The translations under genes and the position numbers were made by a program. The notes below the pieces were generated by a model that had not been told where the DNA came from, searched no databases, and worked only from the letters and a program-made list of their open reading frames with translations. From Thermoanaerobacter wiegelii Rt8.B1 (GTDB lineage Bacteria; Bacillota; Thermoanaerobacteria; Thermoanaerobacterales; Thermoanaerobacteraceae): DNA of 64,000 nt. This document shows, piece by piece, positions 58,362 through 64,000 of this stretch. Within the stretch, counting starts at the first letter, position 1; the number at the start of each line of letters is the position of its first letter. The DNA is taken from contig NC_015958.1 of assembly GCF_000147695.2 (NCBI RefSeq), positions 1,404,501 to 1,468,500 on the forward strand, written 5' to 3'.

Positions 58362-58981
58362 GCCAACCCCTCCTTGATTTCTAAGTACAAATCCTTATTT
58401 CTATCAACTCTGCATTTCTCTGCAATAATTATAGCTCTAATTTTTTCAACCGCTTCTTCTACACTATCATTTATAACTACATAATTGTACCTGGAAACAT
58501 AGTTTAATTCCTCATAAGCACTTTTAAATCTTTTTATTATCTCCTCTTCTGTCTCTGTCCCCCGTTTTTTAATCCTATTTTTTAATTCTTCCATTGAAGG
58601 AGGCAATATGAAAATAAACACTCCTTCTGGAAACTTCTCTTTTATTTTTAAAGCTCCTTGAATATCTATCTCTAAAACTACATCATTTCCTTCTTCTAAA
58701 TTTTTTAACACGAAATCCTTTGGTGTACCGTAGTAGTGGCCATATACCTTTGCCCATTCTAAAAAAGAATCATTTTCTATCATTTTCTCAAATTCCTCTT
58801 CCGATTTAAAAAAATAGTTTTTCCCTTCTATTTCCCCGCTTCTTGGCTGACGGGTGGTGGCAGATATACTCAATTTTAAATTTTTCTCTTTTTCCATCAA
58901 GGCTTTGCATATAGTTCCTTTTCCTGCCCCTGAAGGCCCAGAAAGCACAATAAGTAACCCTTTTTTCTTTTTCGACAACAC
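58358..58981 (-). CDS. gmk: Guanylate kinase
   Basis: Phosphorylates GMP to GDP. P-loop LSGPSGAGKGTICKAL near the N-terminus, then the GMP-binding SISATTRQPRSGEIEGKNYFF. 207 residues. GTG start. Overlaps rpoZ and lies 9 bases after remA. Confidence 0.97.
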   Translation of the reverse strand: MLSKKKKGLLIVLSGPSGAGKGTICKALMEKEKNLKLSISATTRQPRSGEIEGKNYFFKSEEEFEKMIENDSFLEWAKVYGHYYGTPKDFVLKNLEEGNDVVLEIDIQGALKIKEKFPEGVFIFILPPSMEELKNRIKKRGTETEEEIIKRFKSAYEELNYVSRYNYVVINDSVEEAVEKIRAIIIAEKCRVDRNKDLYLEIKEGLA

Positions 58982-58990
58982 AAATTCCCC

Positions 58991-59284
58991 CTACTCTTCC
59001 TCTTCTTCTTCGTCTTCTTCTAAAGTGTCCTCTAATATCTCTTTATTTGAATTGAGACGATTAGCTACGGTCTCTGGTTGAACAGCAGAAAGTATTATGT
59101 GGTCACTATCAGTTATTATAACTGCTCTTGTTCTTCTACCATATGTAGCATCAATAAGCATACCTCTATTTTTTGCCTCTTGAATTATTCTTTTTATAGG
59201 TGCTGATTCTGGACTGACTATTGCCACCAATCTATTCGCCGAAATTATATTGCCAAAACCAATATTTATTAATTTAATCGACAT
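58991..59284 (-). CDS. remA: Extracellular matrix regulatory protein RemA (DUF370)
   Basis: Small DNA-binding regulator; RemA of B. subtilis activates matrix and osmoprotection genes. [32 protein letters not shown] is highly conserved. At 97 residues it is somewhat longer than the usual 88-90 because of a strongly acidic C-terminal tail. Lies in the yicC-remA-gmk-rpoZ order. Confidence 0.95.
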
Positions 59285-59296
59285 ACTTTTTCCTCC

Positions 59297-60172
59297 CTAC
59301 TCAATATTTTGAACTTGTTCTCTAATTTTTTCAATCTCATTTTTCAAGTCAATGACTTTGTTAGAAATTCTATAGTCTATTGACTTTGAAGCAATCGTAT
59401 TCGCTTCACGATTCATCTCCTGAACTATAAAATCTAATTTTTTGCCTATAGAACCTTCTTCTTTTAAAGAATCTTTAAATTGAATAATATGGCTTTTAAG
59501 CCTTGTTATTTCTTCAGCAATACATGACTTGTCAGCAATAATTGCTATTTCCATTGCCATCCTATTAGGGTCTATATCTACCCCCAATTCTCTTATACGC
59601 TGTTCCAATCTTTTTCTATAATCTTCTACCATTACAAAACTCAAATCTTCAATCTCTTTTACTATATCTGAGATTTTGTCTATCCTATTGACTACATCAT
59701 CGTATAATTTTATACCTTCTTTGTTTCTCATGTCAATGAGGTTATTAATAGCTTCACTCAATGGCAGTTTTAATAACTCCCATATTTCTTCTAAATCCAG
59801 ATCATCATTCTTTACTTTGATAACCTCCGGCAAATACACCAAATCACTTACCTTTATAAATCCTTCTAATTCAAATTTAGACTTTACATCAGTAAAAACT
59901 CTAAGATATTCTGACAAAAGATTCTCATCAATTTCTATAACATTAATACTTCTTTCATACACTTCAAAGCCAATATTTAATTCTATTCTCCCTCTCGCAA
60001 CATGCTGCGAAACAAATTCTCTTACTTTTTCTTCAAGTCCACTTAAAAGCTTATTCATTCTGCAATTTATGTCTAAAAATCTGTGGTTTAAAGATTTAAT
60101 TTCCACAGTTATATAATAGCCTTTTTCCTTAATCTCACCTCTTCCATAACCGGTCATGCTTTTTATCATCAT
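59297..60172 (-). CDS. yicC: YicC family endoribonuclease
   Basis: YicC-type RNA-targeting nuclease family, stress-linked in other bacteria. IKSMTGYGRGEI at the start and the C-terminal DUF1732 region EGSIGKKLDFIVQEMNREANTIASKS are diagnostic. 291 residues. First gene of the yicC-remA-gmk-rpoZ-coaBC-priA block; dapF lies 42 bases upstream. Confidence 0.95.
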   Translation of the reverse strand: MMIKSMTGYGRGEIKEKGYYITVEIKSLNHRFLDINCRMNKLLSGLEEKVREFVSQHVARGRIELNIGFEVYERSINVIEIDENLLSEYLRVFTDVKSKFELEGFIKVSDLVYLPEVIKVKNDDLDLEEIWELLKLPLSEAINNLIDMRNKEGIKLYDDVVNRIDKISDIVKEIEDLSFVMVEDYRKRLEQRIRELGVDIDPNRMAMEIAIIADKSCIAEEITRLKSHIIQFKDSLKEEGSIGKKLDFIVQEMNREANTIASKSIDYRISNKVIDLKNEIEKIREQVQNIE

Positions 60173-60214
60173 ATCACCTTTTTCTTATTATAGTCAAATT
60201 CTCTCTGTATTAAA

Positions 60215-61039
60215 CTAAAGCTCTATCTCACCTCTAAAGACTTCTTCCACACTTCCTGATAAATAAATACTATTGTCCTCCAGCCATTCTACTAAAAGTT
60301 TTCCAGCTTTAAAATGGACATTGACATTTCGCTCCGTCTTGCCTAAAACTGCTGAAGCTACTGCAGACGCACAGGCACCACTTCCACAAGCAAGAGTAAG
60401 CCCCACACCTCTTTCCCAAGTCCTTACAGAAATATTTTCTTTATCTTCTACTTTTACAAAATCTACATTTGTGCCTTGAGGGAAAAGGGAAGATTTTTCA
60501 ATTTTAGGACCTAATTCTTTAATCATATTTTCATCTAAGGATTCTACAAAAACAATAGTATGAGGCACTCCTACCCTTAGAGAAGTTAATTTATAAACTT
60601 TCCCATCTATTTTTACTGGCTCATTTATAAATTTTTGCTTGTCACTTTTTATAGGTATTTTGCTAGCTTCAAAAATGGGATTGCTCATATAAACCTTTAC
60701 ACTTTCTACTTCCCCATTTTCTACAAAAACTTCTGGCATAATCACTCCCGCTAAGGTTTCCACTGCCATTTTCTCTTTTTTTACTATCCCTCTTTCATAA
60801 ACATATTTTGCAAAACATCTAGAACCATTACCGCACATTTCTGCTTCGCTACCATCTGCATTAAAAATCCTCATCCTAATATCCGCAATTCCTGAAGGCT
60901 CAACAACTAAAAGACCATCCGCCCCTATACCAAAATGCCTATCACAAAGTTTAATAGCTAATTCACTATAATCTACATTTTCTAGAGCCTCAATTACTAT
61001 AAAGTCATTTCCCAATCCATGCATTTTAGTAAATTTCAC
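60215..61039 (-). CDS. dapF: Diaminopimelate epimerase
   Basis: Converts LL- to meso-diaminopimelate for lysine and peptidoglycan. The catalytic cysteines are in EMCGNGSRCFAKYV and TLACGSGACASAVAS. 274 residues with MHGLGNDFIVIEAL at the start. It begins the long minus-strand run; a 91-base gap with a good -10-like TATAAT but no clear -35 separates it from the MFS gene. Confidence 0.96.
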   Translation of the reverse strand: MKFTKMHGLGNDFIVIEALENVDYSELAIKLCDRHFGIGADGLLVVEPSGIADIRMRIFNADGSEAEMCGNGSRCFAKYVYERGIVKKEKMAVETLAGVIMPEVFVENGEVESVKVYMSNPIFEASKIPIKSDKQKFINEPVKIDGKVYKLTSLRVGVPHTIVFVESLDENMIKELGPKIEKSSLFPQGTNVDFVKVEDKENISVRTWERGVGLTLACGSGACASAVASAVLGKTERNVNVHFKAGKLLVEWLEDNSIYLSGSVEEVFRGEIEL

Positions 61040-61130
61040 CTATATCACTCCATTTTCTAATCTTCAAGGATATTATAACACAAAAAAGGCTAATTTGGTT
61101 AGATATTTTAAGAAAATATGAGGAAAACAA

Positions 61131-62261
61131 TCATAAAACGATCATAAGGCCAATAGCAGCCAAAACTCCCATAATTCCGCCAAAATAAAAAGGTGCAGTT
61201 ACTCCCAATGTATCCCAAAGTACTCCCGCTATAAAAGAAGCCGGTAAAAGGCCAATGCCTGTAAAAGTAGCATGAAGCCCTATAACTGTACCTTTTAAAT
61301 GAGGTGGAGAAATTTCCGCTACTAAAGCTTTTTCAACACCCTCAGTCAAAGCGATGTACAAACCATAAACAGAAAATAATATCCACATAGCACTTTTAAA
61401 GCCAAAAACAGCAAATCCTAAATACACTATTCCATAAAAGAAATAACCCATAATGAGAAGCTTTTTTCTCCCTATCTTATCAGATAATCTTCCCATTGGA
61501 TATGAAAATATCATGTAAACAATATTATACACCAAGTACAAAAGTATAACATCCGAATCACTAAAGCCCACACTTTTTGCTCTCAAAAGTAAAAACTGAT
61601 TAGAAGAATTACCTAAGGCAAAAATTAAAATAACTATTAAAAACATTTGAAGACGTCTATCAAGACTTTTCCAAGAAAATGAAAGTTTTTTTGAAAGTTC
61701 ATGTTTTATTGTGCTTTCCTTAGCAAAAAACAGCACAATAACTCCTAAAAAAGCTGGTATTAGAGAATACATAAAAACTGCTTTATAATCTCCTTTATAA
61801 GAAGTCAAAAAATAATACGCTAAAGCAATTCCAATCGTTGCGCCTAAAGTATCCAATGCTCTATGAAGTCCATATGCTCTCCCAATGTTTTCTTTATCTA
61901 CAGCTTCAGCAATCAAAGCATCTCTTGGAGCTGTTCGTATTCCTTTTCCAAACCTGTCAGCAGTTCTACCCCAAAAAACCCATCCCCATGAAGTAGCAAA
62001 ATACAAAAACATTTTTCCTATAGTAGAAAAAGAATATCCAGCTATAGCTAAAGGTTTTCTTTTACCTACTTTATCAGATATGCACCCTGAAAAAACCTTA
62101 AGTATACTAGCTAGACTTTCTGCAAACCCTTCAATAATCCCTACTATTGCCGGGCTTGCCCCAAGTCGAGAAGTGAGAAAAAGTGGAATCAAAGGATATA
62201 CCATTTCAGTAGATATATCTGTAAGAAGACTTGTCAACCCCAAAATAATTACATTTAACAA
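61131..62261 (-). CDS. MFS transporter of unknown substrate
   Basis: Major facilitator with about eleven or twelve hydrophobic segments over 376 residues. The loop 2-3 motif appears as GCISDKVGKRKPLAI and again, after the midpoint, as GRLSDKIGRKKLLIM; RTAPRDALIAEAVD is also typical. Substrate not evident. It lies 15 bases after a ChrB-like gene, so it may export a toxic ion or drug and be controlled by the operator at 62896-62913. Confidence 0.85.
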   Translation of the reverse strand: MLNVIILGLTSLLTDISTEMVYPLIPLFLTSRLGASPAIVGIIEGFAESLASILKVFSGCISDKVGKRKPLAIAGYSFSTIGKMFLYFATSWGWVFWGRTADRFGKGIRTAPRDALIAEAVDKENIGRAYGLHRALDTLGATIGIALAYYFLTSYKGDYKAVFMYSLIPAFLGVIVLFFAKESTIKHELSKKLSFSWKSLDRRLQMFLIVILIFALGNSSNQFLLLRAKSVGFSDSDVILLYLVYNIVYMIFSYPMGRLSDKIGRKKLLIMGYFFYGIVYLGFAVFGFKSAMWILFSVYGLYIALTEGVEKALVAEISPPHLKGTVIGLHATFTGIGLLPASFIAGVLWDTLGVTAPFYFGGIMGVLAAIGLMIVL

Positions 62262-62276
62262 TTAAAATGCCTCCCT

Positions 62277-62804
62277 TCACTCTTTATTATTTTCATAAAC
62301 CAATGAAGCAAAATATTCAAAGTCTCGACTGGCTTTTTCTAATAATTCCTTAACCTCTTTTTTCATTTCACACTCAAACACATCTCTTTGGGCTACTTTT
62401 TCAAACCACTTATATAACTTATTCAACTCATCTTCATTTTCCTCTAATTCTGCAAAAGTAAAATTTTTTCTTGCTATCTCTTTTTCAATCTCTTTAAAAA
62501 ACTCTTCACATTGTTCCTTTATTTCACTATATTCTTCCCTCCTTTGATGATTAAATTGTTCTATCACATCCTTCTCTATTTCTTCATCAAGGGCCACTAC
62601 TTCAAAGGCTTTAAAATCTCCTCCAAAGCCTTTAATTTCATCCTTTAACTTTTCTATTTCTTTTACAAGCCTTTCCATGTAAGGCACAATACATACAGAC
62701 TGTTGTAAATACAAAGCGCCAATTTTTTTTATTCTTCTCCATATAGTAACCCTAGCTGTTGACGAATCACTTGGGACCTTATACACAAAAAGTAACCACT
62801 TCAA
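62277..62804 (-). CDS. ChrB N-terminal domain-like protein
   Basis: A 175-residue protein beginning MKWLLFVYKVPSDSSTARVTIWRRIKKIGALYLQQSVCIVP (shown in two parts: residues 1-20 and 21-41), the pattern of the N-terminal domain of chromate-resistance protein ChrB. It lacks the usual ChrB C-terminal domain; its second half is a charged helical region. I chose the TTG at 62804 because GGAGGT lies 6 bases upstream. Probably a regulator or accessory factor of the MFS gene just downstream; a role in chromate is not shown. Confidence 0.75.
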   Translation of the reverse strand: MKWLLFVYKVPSDSSTARVTIWRRIKKIGALYLQQSVCIVPYMERLVKEIEKLKDEIKGFGGDFKAFEVVALDEEIEKDVIEQFNHQRREEYSEIKEQCEEFFKEIEKEIARKNFTFAELEENEDELNKLYKWFEKVAQRDVFECEMKKEVKELLEKASRDFEYFASLVYENNKE

Positions 62805-62884
62805 CTTTCCACCTCCTCTATCTTTCTTTCTCTTGCTTTTCAATTTTCTACTTATGGCAATTAAACTTTAATTCCTATTTTTAC

Positions 62885-62913
62885 ATCTTATCTTATTGTA
62901 ACAAATGTTACAA
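62885..62913 (-). promoter_or_regulatory. Promoter with overlapping operator-like palindrome, chrB-like/MFS unit
   Basis: On the minus strand TTGTAA and TAAGAT are separated by 17 bases. A perfect 8-2-8 palindrome, TTGTAACAAATGTTACAA (62896-62913), covers the -35 box and half of the spacer, as a repressor site would. The regulator is unknown. Confidence 0.55.
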
Positions 62914-63002
62914 CTAAAATCAACACAATCAATTTTTCACTATTAAACCCTTCGATTTCATGGTATACTTTTTATATACAATAAAATCTGGAGGTTATAA
63001 CT

Positions 63003-64000
63003 ATGGCTTTGGACGGCATAACTTTACATGCAATAACAAAAGAATTAAAAGAAGAAATTATTGGTGGAAGAATTGATAAAATATATCAGCCTGAAAAAGA
63101 AGAATTAATCTTTATAATACGAAATAAAGGTAAAAACTATAAACTGCTATTGTCTGCTAATGCAAATTATCCAAGAATATATCTTACAGAAGAAAATAAA
63201 GAAAATCCTGCTGAGCCTCCAATGTTTTGCATGCTTTTGAGAAAATTTCTTCAAAACGGCAGGATAATAGATATAAAACAAGTAGAATTTGACAGAATAG
63301 TAAAAATCGATATAGAAACAAAAGATGAATTAGAAAATCAAACAATTAAAACTCTAATTATTGAAATAATGGGAAGACACAGCAATATCATATTAATTGA
63401 CAAAGCTACTCAAACGATAATAGATAGCATAAAAAGAGTATATTCCGATATGAGTAAAGTAAGAGAAGTACTACCGGGAAGGCAATATGTCTGCCCACCA
63501 CTGCAAGAAAAGTTAAATATAAATAATCTCTTTTTAGCCTCTTTCAAGGAAGTACTTAACAACTACAAATCAAAAAAAATTGAAAAAGCCTTAATAGATA
63601 TTCTACAAGGATTTAGCCCCACTTTAGCAAGAGAAGTTGCTTTTAGATGTAATGTATCTGACAGATTTGTAGAATCAATAGAAGATGAGCAAATTGAAAA
63701 TCTATATCAAAACATAAAAAAAATATATGAAGATGTTTTAAGCTTAAATTTAAAACCTTGCATTGCCTTTCAGGAAAATGAAGTAATTGACTTTTCTTGT
63801 ATTGATTTGACTCAATATATTACAAAAACTTTTTTCCCTACAGTAAACCAAGCTGCTTGTAAATTTTTCAGTGAAAAAGCAAATATAGTAAATTTGCAAG
63901 CAAGGTCATCGGATTTAAGAAAAATCATCAACAACAATTTAGAAAAGCTTTATAACAAATTAGATAAACTTCAACAAGAATTAAACGAAGCAAAAAATGC
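63003..64000 (+). CDS. rqcH: Ribosome-associated quality control protein RqcH (NFACT; FbpA-like), 5' part
   Basis: Binds stalled 50S-peptidyl-tRNA complexes and recruits tRNA-Ala to add C-terminal alanine tails. Formerly called fibronectin-binding protein. The window holds the first 332 codons: MALDGITLHAITKELKEEII, DKIYQPEKEELIF, PPMFCMLLRKFL (NFACT-N) and the start of the central coiled coil (NNNLEKLYNKLDKLQQEL). GGAGG lies upstream of the ATG. The gene continues beyond the right edge. Confidence 0.95.
   Translation, partial: MALDGITLHAITKELKEEIIGGRIDKIYQPEKEELIFIIRNKGKNYKLLLSANANYPRIYLTEENKENPAEPPMFCMLLRKFLQNGRIIDIKQVEFDRIVKIDIETKDELENQTIKTLIIEIMGRHSNIILIDKATQTIIDSIKRVYSDMSKVREVLPGRQYVCPPLQEKLNINNLFLASFKEVLNNYKSKKIEKALIDILQGFSPTLAREVAFRCNVSDRFVESIEDEQIENLYQNIKKIYEDVLSLNLKPCIAFQENEVIDFSCIDLTQYITKTFFPTVNQAACKFFSEKANIVNLQARSSDLRKIINNNLEKLYNKLDKLQQELNEAKN

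Overview
The window is a low-GC chromosomal segment of an anaerobic, spore-forming Firmicute, most like Thermoanaerobacter or a close relative in Thermoanaerobacteraceae. This rests on gene content and order: CodY, SpoVS, alpha/beta SASPs, YlbJ, RemA, FapR, a FabK-type fatty acid operon and a Pta-AckA acetate module are interleaved with the classic Bacillus/Clostridium order dapF-yicC-remA-gmk-rpoZ-coaBC-priA-def-fmt-rsmB-rlmN-prpC-prkC-rsgA-rpe-thiN, asp23-fakA-recG, fapR-plsX-fab-rnc-smc-ftsY-ylxM-ffh-rpsP-khpA-rimM-trmD-rplS-rbgA and hslVU-codY-flgB-flgC. No tRNA, rRNA, CRISPR array, transposase or prophage gene was seen.

Layout, left to right; nearly everything is on the minus strand, so transcription runs right to left. 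1-650: start of a flagellar operon (flgB, flgC). 651-1297: a long non-coding gap with terminator hairpins and a GC-rich structured repeat (copy 1). 1298-7306: codY, hslU, hslV, topA, dprA. 7396-8502: rnhB and yraN on the plus strand. 8491-12862: trpS, a YitT-family gene, yifB, rbgA. 12908-21409: the ribosome/SRP/SMC cluster. 21410-21749: second copy of the structured repeat. 21750-24163: DUF2007-like gene, spoVS, radical SAM gene, rnc. 24171-31749: type II fatty acid synthesis with fapR, plsX, rpmF and yceD. 31821-34044: ackA and pta. 34177-36637: tmcAL and ylbJ (plus). 36638-38156: coiled-coil gene, coaD, rsmD. 38166-39033: two SASP genes and a candidate plus-strand small RNA. 39090-43949: degV, recG, fakA-like, asp23-like. 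44139-44327: rpmB (plus). 44364-61039: small membrane gene and a long housekeeping run from thiN up to dapF. 61131-62804: MFS transporter and ChrB-like protein. 63003-64000: start of rqcH (plus).

The genes cover membrane lipid supply (FapR-PlsX-Fab, with FakA/DegV able to feed acyl-phosphate to the same pool), translation and ribosome assembly (rimM, trmD, rplS, rbgA, rsgA, rpmB, def, fmt, rlmN, rsmB), protein export (ffh, ftsY, ylxM), chromosome organisation and repair (smc, topA, recG, priA, dprA), sporulation (spoVS, SASPs, ylbJ) and global regulation (codY, prkC/prpC).

The main unexplained signals are: (1) two copies of a GC-rich intergenic element with perfect 17-bp terminal inverted repeats and compensatory base changes in internal stems, which looks like a conserved RNA or MITE-like family; (2) four genes (hslU, rbgA, tmcAL, rpe) each broken by exactly one missing base at an A6-A7 run, which points to sequencing undercalls or slippage rather than gene decay; (3) a candidate roughly 114-nt small RNA next to the SASP genes, with a forespore-like promoter, a CU-rich loop, a GCAA-capped hairpin and a strong terminator; (4) a near-perfect sigma-H promoter at spoVS and matched forespore-type promoters at both SASP genes; (5) a perfect 8-2-8 operator-like palindrome over the promoter of the ChrB-like/MFS pair.
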